Made by a program: the position numbers and the translations under genes. Under the pieces are notes generated by a model. It saw only the letters and a program-made list of their open reading frames with translations, was not told the origin of the DNA and searched no databases. From Prevotella melaninogenica (GTDB lineage: Bacteria; Bacteroidota; Bacteroidia; Bacteroidales; Bacteroidaceae), in the NCBI RefSeq assembly GCF_018127965.1, contig NZ_CP072350.1:372001-436000 (forward strand): a stretch of 64,000 nt of DNA, given 5' to 3'. Positions 51,144-59,959 of this stretch are shown piece by piece. Positions within the stretch are counted from its first letter, which is position 1; the number at the start of each line of letters is the position of its first letter.

Positions 51144-52421
51144 ATGAAAAAGGTATATTTACTATTCATGGCTATCGTACTGACACTTTCTTTGCAATCG
51201 TGTCTACATGACGATAAGACCACTTTCGACCTCCCTGCGGCTGAGCGAATTGAGAAGAAGGTTGCTGACTATAAGGCACTTTTGGAGTCGTCAGAGGATG
51301 GTTGGGTAATGCAGTATTATACAGGAAAGAACTATAGCTATGGTGGTTATACGCTGTTGCTGAAGTTCAAGAATGGTCATGTTACCGCTATGGGTGATGT
51401 GAAGGACGTCGAGGCGCAGGCTACTTCGGGCTACGATGTAGTGAAAGACTTAGGTCCTACCTTGTCTTTCAATGAGTATAACGCAGTGATTCACCCATTG
51501 GCTGAGACTTGGTTGGGTAGTCCTGATGGTGCGCAAGGCGACTATGAGTTCTCTATCCTCCGTGCAACCAACGATAGTATCTTCCTGAAAGGACGTAAGT
51601 GGCACAACGAGATGGTGCTTACTCGTCTGCCAAAGGGTACTAACTGGGAGGAATATATGCTCGGTCTTGCTACCGTAATGGAAGGGATGAATGTCGAGAC
51701 CTACGACTTCGTTTTGGGTAATGACACCTTAGGACAGGGAACACTCACGCAGGAGGTTAGACGTCTTACTGTTACCTTGGGCGATAAGAAGTGGGAGATG
51801 CCTTATTGTACGACCAATACAGGTATCGTTCTTCGTGAACCTATCGTCATCGGTAACAAGAAGTATCAGCGCTTCACATGGAATGATGCCGACCACTCGC
51901 TGACACAAGACGACCTTAAAATCATTCAGTTCTTGCCTAAGAGTCATAAGAATATTGACTTCTGGGTTGGTGAATGGCAACTCAAGACGAACCTGCGTAA
52001 GCGTATCAAGCTTACCTTGGAGATGGGTTCTGTGGCAAATACGCTGAAGGGTAAGTTGAATATTAATAATATCAACTATGAGATTCTCTTGACTTACGAC
52101 CCTGCTACGGGCCACCTCGAGCTTCCTGGACAGCCAGTGACCGACCCTACTTATAAGTATCCAGCGGGTATCGTAATGATTCCAGCATCGCAGAAGGAGG
52201 GCAAACTCTTCGGTGAAGGAAAGGGTAGCTTGTTCTTCACATGGGATGAAGATATGCAGCGTGCTAAGGCTGAAGACAGTGGTCAGATTACAGGACATGC
52301 CGTAGACTCCTTCTTCGGTGTGGCTTATGGCGAAGACCTCCAGCCTATCACCGATGCTCAAGGCAACTACGTATTTGCCTTCACATTGCCAAATATCCAG
52401 TACATGACGAAAATTAATTAA
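51144..52421 (+). CDS. DUF4302 lipoprotein
   Basis: Lipoprotein of 425 residues (ATG 51144; ATG 51132 in frame is also possible). The signal peptide MKKVYLLFMAIVLTLSLQSC ends in a lipobox. RIEKKVADYKALLESSEDGW and WVMQYYTGKNYSYGGYTLLLK are typical of DUF4302, a Bacteroidetes family of unknown function that accompanies SusC/SusD plus metallopeptidase loci. The fold is probably beta-rich, with a binding role at the cell surface. The fourth gene of the operon; a 136-bp gap precedes it, and the next gene starts 2 bp after its stop. Confidence 0.82.
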   Translation: MKKVYLLFMAIVLTLSLQSCLHDDKTTFDLPAAERIEKKVADYKALLESSEDGWVMQYYTGKNYSYGGYTLLLKFKNGHVTAMGDVKDVEAQATSGYDVVKDLGPTLSFNEYNAVIHPLAETWLGSPDGAQGDYEFSILRATNDSIFLKGRKWHNEMVLTRLPKGTNWEEYMLGLATVMEGMNVETYDFVLGNDTLGQGTLTQEVRRLTVTLGDKKWEMPYCTTNTGIVLREPIVIGNKKYQRFTWNDADHSLTQDDLKIIQFLPKSHKNIDFWVGEWQLKTNLRKRIKLTLEMGSVANTLKGKLNINNINYEILLTYDPATGHLELPGQPVTDPTYKYPAGIVMIPASQKEGKLFGEGKGSLFFTWDEDMQRAKAEDSGQITGHAVDSFFGVAYGEDLQPITDAQGNYVFAFTLPNIQYMTKIN

Positions 52422-52423
52422 TT

Positions 52424-53491
52424 ATGAAGAAGTATATTTCTATATTCCTACTCGTTGCAGCTGCCGTTCTTGGGACGGCATGCAGCAACGATAATAACGA
52501 ACTGCCTGAGTATGCTGCGGGATTGAAGGTCGTAAAGGCGCAGACGGCGTTCAACGTGATTGGTGGTACGAATGAGGTGAAGATGGCTTCTGAACCTGCT
52601 CAAGCTTATGCGCAGGATGCGTGGCTGACGGTTACGAAGAAGGCTGAGACGCTCTTGTTGACGGCTACTACCAATACCAGTCCACAAACACGTAACACGC
52701 TCTTGGTTGTCAAGGACACGCAGGGCGACTCTATCACCATTAATGTTCAACAAGAGGGTATCACCTTCGGACTCCCTGCTGGGCAGGATATCTTCACTGA
52801 CGATAAGGCGGTGCAGAAGACAATGATTGCTACGGCTAACGTTCCTGTCACCTATACAACGACTGGCGACTGGCTTTCTGTTGCTGAGCAAGGTAGTGAA
52901 CTGACCGTAAAGGCAACGGAGAATACTACGGGTAAGGCTCGTGTGGGATGGGTTATCGCTAAGGCTGCTGGCTTGGTTGACTCGCTGAAGGTGGTGCAGG
53001 CTTCATTGGCTGACTTCGTTGGCGAATACGAGCAGACGGCAAAGATGCGTAATGCTGACCGTACTCTGTCTAAGAAGACTTCTGACGTGCGCATCGAGGC
53101 GACAGGTACCAATAAGGCGAACTTCATCGTTGACAACAAATACACGTGGGCAGTAGACTTCATTCCTGGTAAGGGTTTCAAGATGACCAATGGTAAGGTC
53201 GTTGCTAAGAACGAGGTGCAGACTGGTGTTTACGAATACTTTATCTCTGTCATCGTGGCTGACGACTTTAGTAAGGAGCATGAGACGGCTATCAATGGTA
53301 CGCAGGAAAGCATCCTCCTCTCTATTGACGATGCTGGCAACCTTGTCTTCAAGGAGGCTCAGAAACTTGCCTCTGAGCAAACCTTCTCCTCTTACGGTTG
53401 GAACCGCTTCTCTGATACCAAACCAGTCATGGGTGCCTACCGTGGTATCGGTGAGGTCTATGTGCAGCCGAAACTTACAAGGAAGAGTTGA
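52424..53491 (+). CDS. BACON-domain lipoprotein
   Basis: Lipoprotein of 355 residues with signal MKKYISIFLLVAAAVLGTAC. Two BACON-like beta domains follow: one around residues 35-110 (AWLTVTKKAETLLLTATTN, NTLLVVKDTQGDSITINVQQ) and one around 120-190 (TGDWLSVAEQGSELTVKATEN). The C-terminal 150 residues (FVGEYEQTAKMRNADRTLS, WAVDFIPGKGFKM) look like a separate beta domain that I do not recognise. BACON domains usually act as surface spacers or glycan/mucin-adhesion modules. Last gene of the operon; its stop TGA is inside a TTGACAAGTAGAC repeat that begins there. Confidence 0.85.
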   Translation: MKKYISIFLLVAAAVLGTACSNDNNELPEYAAGLKVVKAQTAFNVIGGTNEVKMASEPAQAYAQDAWLTVTKKAETLLLTATTNTSPQTRNTLLVVKDTQGDSITINVQQEGITFGLPAGQDIFTDDKAVQKTMIATANVPVTYTTTGDWLSVAEQGSELTVKATENTTGKARVGWVIAKAAGLVDSLKVVQASLADFVGEYEQTAKMRNADRTLSKKTSDVRIEATGTNKANFIVDNKYTWAVDFIPGKGFKMTNGKVVAKNEVQTGVYEYFISVIVADDFSKEHETAINGTQESILLSIDDAGNLVFKEAQKLASEQTFSSYGWNRFSDTKPVMGAYRGIGEVYVQPKLTRKS

Positions 53492-54120
53492 CAAGTAGAC
53501 AGGTTGACAAGTAGACGAGTAAACAAGTTGCTTGTGAAGAAGACATGGTAACATGAGAACATGTTTCTTCTTTTTACAAGTAACTTGTCTACTCGTCGAC
53601 TTGTCTACTCGTCCACTTCAAAGTGAGACAAAGTAACATACGAACATATTTTAGATGACGAGTGAATGAGTTTTTAACTTGTTCACTCGTTTTCTTTTTC
53701 ACCTGACTTATCCAATAAATACCCTTTCTCATAAGCACCTTGTCTACTTACAAAGTATAGTGGCAACGTTCTACTTGAGAACATTCAAATCCTTTCCAAT
53801 ATTTGCAGAATTGGAAAGGTTGATAACTTAACATATAATACATAATTCATAATTATGATTACCGATGTTGAGAAAGTTCAAATCTCAATGTTCAAAGGTA
53901 ACAAGTCAAAGGATAAAAAGGGTTCGCGCAATTAGAGAATTTCGTAGTCAGCGTTTTTTTACATTTTAGTTGATGAAAGGGTACGGAGAAAAGGGTAAAA
54001 AGAAGTTGTTTCAGCGACTTTGTAAGTGTTTTGTTATCAAAAGTTGTGAGGGTGTATTTAAAAAGGTGCTTAATAAGGGTTCGAAAGGTCATCTTTAGCA
54101 AGCCAATTAACACCATTCTG
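53485..54120. repeat. Stack of four repeat families after the susC operon
   Basis: 53485-53620: ACAAGTAGAC / ACTCGTCGAC tracts in both orientations, which can pair. 53791-53819: CCTTTCCAAT-N9-ATTGGAAAGG palindrome, related to the fic palindromes. 53835-53870: ATTCATAATTATGATTACCGATG. 53870-53960: GTTCAAATCTCAATG plus TTTCGTAGTC. About 54000-54120: AAGGTGCTTAATAAGGG..CATCTTTAGCAAGCC. No gene. Confidence 0.7.
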
Positions 54121-54370
54121 ATACATAGAGGATAAAATTACTTTACACTTTGAGAGCTATAAATAAGAAACGAGCCACTACATAGTTGATAATTTTATAA
54201 GTAAATGTGTTGAGTTTGATACTAAATCGAAGGGCTGATGATTAGTTTTAAAAGACTTAATCTATTAAGGAGAAACATACAATTTTATATATTTTTTCTT
54301 TATCAAAAAACATTAAGTAAAAAGTAAGTAATAATAACATCTAATGCTTTAAAAATATATGTAGAAGTTC

Positions 54371-54401
54371 TTGTATATTTCGATTCTTTATCATATATTT
54401 G
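54371..54401 (+). promoter_or_regulatory. Promoter of the 54.5-55.8 kb gene pair
   Basis: TTG (54371-54373), 20-base spacer, TATATTTG (54394-54401). This argues that translation of the first gene starts downstream of about 54410 and not at the upstream TTG at 54399. Confidence 0.6.
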
Positions 54402-54500
54402 TGTTCAAAGAAAAGATACGATAAGACGTTCGTATTAAACCTTCTTTTTATAATGCTTATGAATGGTATAATTTTGATTGTTACGACTAAAAATATATTA

Positions 54501-54806
54501 ATGGATAATACTTTTAGTACTCTATCTATAGAATTTGATACTGATTTAGAGTTGATAGATATTCGGTTTAGAACTGGACTTAAATATATTTTTTGCCATA
54601 GTACGAAAGCTATTTCTAAAGATAAACTTTATAGTTGGTTAAATAAGCTATGTCTTGTCTTTCAGCAGAAGCTATTAATGAAGGGGGATTGGTCAGATGC
54701 TGGAGAACCTATTAGTGAAAATCTACAAGAATCTATTGATAGTGATTATCATTATAGAGAAGATATGAATGGATATATAGAAGAAGGAAAATATTTTATT
54801 ATATAA
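54501..54806 (+). CDS. Small protein of unknown function, AT-rich pair gene 1
   Basis: I do not recognise it. With ATG 54501 it has 101 residues, beginning MDNTFSTLSIEFDTDLELID and ending in EEGKYFII; ATG 54453 would add 16 residues. No signal peptide is convincing with the chosen start. It is acidic, with a helical middle (SKDKLYSWLNKLCLVFQQKLL). The next gene starts 4 bp after its stop, so they are co-transcribed from the promoter at 54371. Base composition is much more AT-rich than the preceding susC operon, which fits transfer. A small-partner/large-partner arrangement such as immunity and toxin is possible but unsupported. Confidence 0.5.
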   Translation: MDNTFSTLSIEFDTDLELIDIRFRTGLKYIFCHSTKAISKDKLYSWLNKLCLVFQQKLLMKGDWSDAGEPISENLQESIDSDYHYREDMNGYIEEGKYFII

Positions 54807-54810
54807 AGCA

Positions 54811-55809
54811 ATGTATAAAGATTTTATAAAACGCTTATATGCTTTTAAGAAAGCATATTTAGAAAATGATGAACAGAGTGTGATGAGAATACTGAAACAA
54901 TGTGTTGCTGCATATCCAGACTTTGAAGTAGTGACATACGCTGCTTTAAAATCTAAGAAGATTAGTTGGAAGTGTTCTCTAGAATTAGGCGATATCTTCT
55001 TTCTTTTGTGTGACTATGCTTATAGTAAAAAAGAGGAGGAAAAACGTTTCTTTGACATTTCATTGTCCTGTTATGCTTGGGCTTTTCTAAAATGTCCATT
55101 TAGAGAAAGACATAAGGTGGCACTATCGGTTAGTGAGTTTATTTTTAAGAGCTTTTATGATGCAAAGATAGGGAATACATCCAATACAATTTATACGTCT
55201 TATGCTGTGGAACCAATAAGATGGCGTAGTGATGATTTAGATATATCGCAATTCAATGAATACTGCAATAATATTCTGTTTGATGTTCACGGACCAAAAT
55301 TAAGTTTTCTTCTGTTATGGCATCTCTACGAACACTTAATTAAGTATAACGAACTCCGACCCAATGAGATTCCCTTAAATGAAGAGAGAGCAAGAGGAAC
55401 CTTAGATAAACTTGTCCCCTATTTTCTAAATGAATCTAAGGAAGACTTTGGTAATACTGATGCTAAACTCTTAAAAAGATTTGCAAACTCTATCTGGAAA
55501 TGGGTACTATTCAGATGCAGTGATGAGGAACTTGATTCAATAGGAACGGATATAGATGATTATTGTAGGGAAGGAGAATATAAATTCGATACTGGCAGTA
55601 ATAAAATATACTTTCAATATATAGATGTGTACGATGATATTGGATATATTGATAAGGAATATAGTAATCCATATAACAGGTGGAATGAAGATTATGAAGA
55701 AAATAGAAGATATGCAGGCTTCTATGCACAAGATGCCATGGGGTATTCGGACGACGAAATAGATACCATCTTTGATGGGGATCCAGAAGCCTATTGGAAT
55801 ATTGATTAA
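54811..55809 (+). CDS. Unknown protein with acidic C-terminal module, pair gene 2
   Basis: A 332-residue soluble protein without signal peptide or membrane segment. The N-terminal 200 residues are helical and TPR-like in feel (FIKRLYAFKKAYLENDEQ, SVMRILKQCVAAYPDFE, FFDISLSCYAWAFLKCPF). The C-terminal 33 residues are very acidic and strongly patterned: YAGFYAQDAMGYSDDEID, then TIFDGDPEAYWNID. My recollection, not checked, is that near-identical tails end many otherwise unrelated Bacteroidetes proteins, which would make it a mobile module. AT-rich, co-transcribed with the small gene before it, and followed by repeats and an IS element. Function unknown. Confidence 0.6.
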   Translation: MYKDFIKRLYAFKKAYLENDEQSVMRILKQCVAAYPDFEVVTYAALKSKKISWKCSLELGDIFFLLCDYAYSKKEEEKRFFDISLSCYAWAFLKCPFRERHKVALSVSEFIFKSFYDAKIGNTSNTIYTSYAVEPIRWRSDDLDISQFNEYCNNILFDVHGPKLSFLLLWHLYEHLIKYNELRPNEIPLNEERARGTLDKLVPYFLNESKEDFGNTDAKLLKRFANSIWKWVLFRCSDEELDSIGTDIDDYCREGEYKFDTGSNKIYFQYIDVYDDIGYIDKEYSNPYNRWNEDYEENRRYAGFYAQDAMGYSDDEIDTIFDGDPEAYWNID

Positions 55810-55894
55810 GATTTGTAGTTATCTACATTTCTCTTGAATCTCATTTTATAAGAATGTGTTAGATGCTTGTGAAAAGGGCTTGTCCACATTGTGT

Positions 55895-56000
55895 AAGTTA
55901 ACGAATTAATCAGGTATACAAGTGAATAACGTCTTACCATGTTACTCTGTCTTTTTCACAAGCAACTTGTCTACTCGTTAACTCGTCCACTTATACCGTA
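55895..56000. repeat. ACTCGTTAACTCGTCC tract
   Basis: AACGAATTAATCAGG, AAGTGAATAACGTCTTACCATGTTACTCTGTCTTTTTCAC, then CAAGCAACTTGTCTACTCG repeats the family seen after luxS and the susC operon. It fills the gap before the IS element. Confidence 0.6.
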
Positions 56001-56078
56001 TTGTTGCTTCGCACGTCTTGTATTGTTGGTAAGCACCGATTGTGTTGAGTATCTAAAACTATTCTTCTTCTTATATAA

Positions 56079-57678
56079 CCTCAATTCCGCAGCATTATTC
56101 CTTGTGAAGTACTTTTATATATTGAAGTGACATTTTTGGATTTATCCATTGATATGGGGATTTTCTGGGGTTCTTGGTTCTTGCATAGGCATAAAATCCC
56201 CCACCAAACCAATGGGGAAGTATGAAAAACCACCAAAATGATGTTTATTCAAGGAAGACCTCAGAGTAGTAGTTTTTATTTGTATATAGGTTCAGAACGT
56301 TCTGCCTTCCAGTGCGCACCCATTTTGCTGGCACGCTGACAAATGTAGGATAAAGGCTTTCAGTCTGCTTGTCTTTTTCAATGGCTTGACCTTCTCGCTG
56401 ATATGACAGACGAGATAGAGATAGAAGTTCTTCAGCATGGCAGTAACCATCATGAAAACCATGTTCTCAGCCATAAAGGAAAAGGGCAGATGCGACCAGC
56501 CGAAGTCATTGTTCTGTATGTCGAAGTTCTTTTCGCTTGCTCCACGCTCATTATAAAATGTAATGATGTCTTTCTCAGTAGATGTCCAGTTATTGGTGAG
56601 GATACAGCGGTATGTGTATATCACTCCGAACATATCCGTCTGTTTCTTACCATCCTTGTCCCTTAAAGGACTACGCTGTACGACAAGCCTGTATGACTTT
56701 CCTTCGATGAGGTTGTCCATGCTGATGGATGTGACATCGCATTTCTCATAGCCAAGCTCAACGCTCTTCCATTCTTTCAGTTGGCGGAACTCTTCATAGC
56801 GGCTGCCACAGTTGGCAGCACGTATATAGAACGTGTTGCAACGCTGCTCTACGGTTTGGATAATTTCCTTTGAAAACGACCCGCAGTCGGCACGGAAACG
56901 CTCTATCACGACACCAAGCTCGGAGGTCACACGGTCCATAATGCGACGGAGCGTGTCTTCTTGATGGAATCTCACATAGGTGTTTCCGTCACGATTCTCA
57001 CCTCCGACTATGATTCCCCCAATGGAAGCCCAACCAGGGAAATAGCCAAAATCCTGCTTGTAAGAATACTTTGCATCGAACTTGTGGGCTGGAATAAACT
57101 GGTGGTCAAAGTCTAAGTCAACATGGCTACCCACCTTTATAAGCCCCATCCTCCGTATCATTCGTAAAAGTAAGGTATTCAACTTTTCTGCCGTGTTGAA
57201 ACTATACGACTTGTCGGAGGTCTCGCTCTTATAGACAATATTTTTCTCGGCAAGCTCCTTTAGTCCGCGCCCCACAGTGTCGGCACTGGGTAATAGCGTA
57301 TTAGGTCTCTGCCTGAACTGCCCTATAAGTGCATTGATGTCCTCAAGGCATTCTCCACCACAAAGGTAGCTGAAGAAGAGAGAGCCGAAAATACTTCCAT
57401 GGCTGAATGCTTTGCCACTACTTCCACGTCTGCCCAATACAGATTCGGTAAGTTTTTCAAAGCCCAGCTTTGAGAAAACGTCCATAATATGATAAATTCC
57501 ACCGAAAGAAGTGATATTCTCGTTTTTAATTGCTACCTTTGTCATGTCAGATATTTTATTTGTTTTTTTTGTTGGTAGCACTAAGATAGGTGAAATTTCT
57601 GACATATCCAAGTGTTTTGAGAACTTTGTTTCTCAGACACTTGGAGTTCTTGCAAGAATTTATGCTGCGGAATTAAGG
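56079..57678. mobile_element. Intact IS1380-family insertion sequence
   Basis: 1600 bp with inverted ends: CCTCAATTCCGCAGCAT at the left and, reading inward from the right, CCTTAATTCCGCAGCAT. It is flanked by the 5-bp direct duplication TATAA (56074-56078 and 57679-57683). It holds one transposase gene on the minus strand. The complete target duplication and frame show a recent, probably active insertion. Deleted relatives lie at 1045-1492 and 4273-4432. Confidence 0.92.
56292..57611 (-). CDS. IS1380-family transposase
   Basis: DDE transposase of up to 439 residues that moves the surrounding element. Starts at 57611 (MDMSEISP) and 57605 are possible, as is MTKVAIKNENITSFGG about 22 residues in, where related elements usually begin. 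Visible parts: YHIMDVFSKLGFEKLTESVL, PSADTVGRGLKELAEKN, VDLDFDHQFIPAHKFDAKYSYK (first Asp), GVVIERFRADCGSFSKEI (second Asp) and ITFYNERGASEKNFDIQNNDFGW (catalytic Glu). The C-terminus is ordinary. The frame is intact, unlike the two remnants near the left end of the window. Confidence 0.93.
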   Translation of the reverse strand: MDMSEISPILVLPTKKTNKISDMTKVAIKNENITSFGGIYHIMDVFSKLGFEKLTESVLGRRGSSGKAFSHGSIFGSLFFSYLCGGECLEDINALIGQFRQRPNTLLPSADTVGRGLKELAEKNIVYKSETSDKSYSFNTAEKLNTLLLRMIRRMGLIKVGSHVDLDFDHQFIPAHKFDAKYSYKQDFGYFPGWASIGGIIVGGENRDGNTYVRFHQEDTLRRIMDRVTSELGVVIERFRADCGSFSKEIIQTVEQRCNTFYIRAANCGSRYEEFRQLKEWKSVELGYEKCDVTSISMDNLIEGKSYRLVVQRSPLRDKDGKKQTDMFGVIYTYRCILTNNWTSTEKDIITFYNERGASEKNFDIQNNDFGWSHLPFSFMAENMVFMMVTAMLKNFYLYLVCHISEKVKPLKKTSRLKAFILHLSACQQNGCALEGRTF

Positions 57679-57812
57679 TATAATAATGTGTCAATTCTTT
57701 ATAAGATTGATTGTATAAGCGTATGTGCTATCTAAGGCTTATCAGATAGCAGTATTGTAAGATTAGCTGTGTTCTTATCCAATAGTAGCTAATTTAAGTT
57801 TGAAAGCTTGTA

Positions 57813-57858
57813 AATTCTTTCCAATGTTTGCAGAATTGGAAAGAATTGATTAGCTTTG
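57813..57858 (+). promoter_or_regulatory. Palindromic operator overlapping the fic-1 promoter
   Basis: AATTCTTTCCAAT (57813-57825), 9 bases, then its exact reverse complement (57835-57847). The -33 TTG (57828-57830) lies in the spacer and the -7 box TAGCTTTG is at 57851-57858, 20 bases on. A protein on this palindrome would block the promoter. Copies with the same arms occur at 59200-59234, just after the gene, and with 10-bp arms at 53791-53819. Confidence 0.7.
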
Positions 57859-57876
57859 CACTTAAAACTATAATGT

Positions 57877-59184
57877 ATGGAAATAGAAAGACCTCCACAT
57901 ATAAGCAAGAAAGATTTATTTTCAGCAATGCTTCATCAGCCGAGTGCGCATGTAGGTGATATGATTGATAAAATCAATGAAACCTTTGAATATTGGGATT
58001 CGATAAAGTATAAGAAGTGCCCAACAGGTTGTACTCCCCAGCAGTTGTGGACCTTTGTGAAAGCTGCAAGGAGGATAAGTTCTATAAAAGTATGGGACAA
58101 GTATGATGTGAGATTAAGCTTAACGAATTCTATGCAGAAAATGTGCCACCAGTTTGATATGTATTGGGGTGGTAGCTGGGGAAATAACTCAATCATTGAT
58201 ACTAACAACAAAGAACAGTACTTAATCAGTTCTTTGATGGAAGAGGCTATCTACTCAAGCCAAATGGAGGGTGCTGCAACAACAAGAAAGGTGGCAAAGG
58301 AAATGCTTCGTAAGAAGATGACCCCGAGGGATAAGTCACAGCAGATGATTCATAACAACTATCAAACGATACAATATATTGTAGAGCATAAGGACGAACC
58401 TTTATCTGAAGAGTTGTTGTTGCAGATACATCGTCTTATGACGGATAATACGATGCAGAATCCCGAAGATGCAGGACGTTTTAGGAATAATAATGATGTT
58501 GTTGTCGAGAATGGTATCACTCACGAAACGGTACACACCCCTCCTTCTTATAAAGATATTCCACAGTTCATAAAGGACCTGTGTGTGTGTTTCAATGACA
58601 AGAATCCTCGCCAATTCATACATCCTATTATTCGTGGTATCGTGATCCATTTCATGATTTCATTTGTCCACCCTTTTGTTGATGGCAATGGCAGAACAGC
58701 CAGGGCGATATTCTTTTGGTATATGTTAAGAGAGGGATACTGGTTGACAGAATATCTATCTATTTCAAGGGTTATCGCAAAATCTAAGAAAGCATACGAA
58801 AAAGCCTTCCTTTATACAGAGGCTGACGGAATGGATATAGGCTACTTTGTTGCATACAATTTGAAAGTGTTGGAGCAATCATTCCAGCAACTACAAAATT
58901 ACATTAAAAGAAAGCAAGAAGAGAAGAAAGCTGCAAGTCTATTCCTTCGTATGGGGAACTTCAACGAGCGTCAGGCACAAATTATCAAGCTATTTGCTGA
59001 TGACCCCAATACATTGTTGACAATCAAAGACTTGGAGGTTAGATTCGGCGTAAGTCCAACAACTGCAAAGACAGATATCATCGGTTTGTTAGAAAAGAAT
59101 ATTGTCTCAGAAATCTCATTGAACAAAGTTAAAAGGGCTTATGTGAAAGGGGATGGCTTAGATGAAATACTATCTAAAAAGTAG
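57877..59184 (+). CDS. Fic family protein 1 with winged-helix C-terminus
   Basis: Predicted AMP-transferase (or related nucleotidyl transferase) of 435 residues. The Fic motif is HPFVDGNGRTAR (265-276), complete. The inhibitory-helix motif SSQMEGA (127-133) lies N-terminal to the Fic core, so it is a class II self-restrained Fic. Residues 330-435 contain a winged helix-turn-helix region (QAQIIKLFADDPNTLLTIKD, LEVRFGVSPTTAKTDIIGLL). The DNA-binding end and a perfect palindrome on its own promoter suggest autoregulation. The target protein is unknown. The gene is preceded by an IS element and followed by a second copy of the palindrome. Confidence 0.9.
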   Translation: MEIERPPHISKKDLFSAMLHQPSAHVGDMIDKINETFEYWDSIKYKKCPTGCTPQQLWTFVKAARRISSIKVWDKYDVRLSLTNSMQKMCHQFDMYWGGSWGNNSIIDTNNKEQYLISSLMEEAIYSSQMEGAATTRKVAKEMLRKKMTPRDKSQQMIHNNYQTIQYIVEHKDEPLSEELLLQIHRLMTDNTMQNPEDAGRFRNNNDVVVENGITHETVHTPPSYKDIPQFIKDLCVCFNDKNPRQFIHPIIRGIVIHFMISFVHPFVDGNGRTARAIFFWYMLREGYWLTEYLSISRVIAKSKKAYEKAFLYTEADGMDIGYFVAYNLKVLEQSFQQLQNYIKRKQEEKKAASLFLRMGNFNERQAQIIKLFADDPNTLLTIKDLEVRFGVSPTTAKTDIIGLLEKNIVSEISLNKVKRAYVKGDGLDEILSKK

Positions 59185-59199
59185 AAATACTTTTATCTC

Positions 59200-59234
59200 A
59201 ATTCTTTCCAATCTTGCAAATATTGGAAAGAATT
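59200..59234. promoter_or_regulatory. Second copy of the fic-1 palindrome, downstream
   Basis: The same 13-bp arms with a 9-base spacer, starting 16 bases after the fic-1 stop codon. It could be a second operator, a terminator-like stem or a remnant of a duplicated module. It is followed by TTGATAACTTAACA, as is the 53791 copy. Confidence 0.65.
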
Positions 59235-59526
59235 GGTGTGATTGATAACTTAACACATAATTCATAATTCATAATTATTCGAACGAAGTTCTCATCAGTA
59301 CGTCATAATCCATAATTATGATTACCGATGTAGTGACAGTTCAAAGCTCAAGGGTTAAACACAATTGTAGGTATATAAGAAGCAATAGTAAGCGAGACAC
59401 CCAATTGCCAACAGAGCTTTAGGACATAATGTGTATGGACTTGCGAATGCTCATCCTCACACACCTACTATTCATATACTACTTATGGGTAAGACTTCAA
59501 TTACATCAAATACTACAAAGTATAAA
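59235..59526. repeat. ATTCATAATTC and GTTCAAAGCTC repeat block
   Basis: 59262-59340 repeats the TTCGAACGAAGTTCTCATCAG and ATTATGATTACCGATG blocks of 19790-19850 almost exactly, including the TAGTGACAGTTCAAAGC continuation. No gene. Confidence 0.7.
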
Positions 59527-59958
59527 CTACCAGCTACAATTCCCGCAAAAAGATAGTTTCCGTTGATTCTTGTTTCGATCTTTCACAATAAGAATGCCTT
59601 TTACTTTATAGAATTCATTATCACCTTTGCTTTGTGTATGGTTGATTGTCACTTTTAAAGTAAACCTTTTATTCTTGTACCAAAATACGTCTTTCCGATT
59701 GGACACAAGAGTAAACTCTTCTAAACGACGATTAATCACCATGTAGGCTGTGGTTGCAAGGTCATTCACCATTATGTAGCTTTTATTTCGCATTTTGTTT
59801 GGATACTTATAAAAGACACAACATCCACCATCTATCTCTGATGGTATAGAGTCGAAGCTTCCTATTTCAATGCTGACATTCGATTTTACCTCTGCAAAAG
59901 ATGTGAGAGAATATAGTATTGAAAACCAAGTAATTATAGATATCTTCAAAGTATTCAT
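59527..59958 (-). CDS. Small exported protein of unknown function
   Basis: A 143-residue protein with a cleavable signal peptide (MNTLKISIITWFSILYSLTSFA). The mature part is beta-rich, with EVKSNVSIEIGSFDSIPSE, GGCCVFYKYPNKMRNKSYI and a Cys pair near the end (SFCGNCSW). It contains a Lys-rich RFTLKVTINHTQSKGD strand. I do not recognise the family. A TATATTTG box (minus strand, 60009-60016) lies about 50 bases upstream. It stands alone between repeat blocks; its style recalls the frameshifted small lipoprotein at 4761-5262. Confidence 0.65.
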   Translation of the reverse strand: MNTLKISIITWFSILYSLTSFAEVKSNVSIEIGSFDSIPSEIDGGCCVFYKYPNKMRNKSYIMVNDLATTAYMVINRRLEEFTLVSNRKDVFWYKNKRFTLKVTINHTQSKGDNEFYKVKGILIVKDRNKNQRKLSFCGNCSW

Positions 59959-59959
59959 T

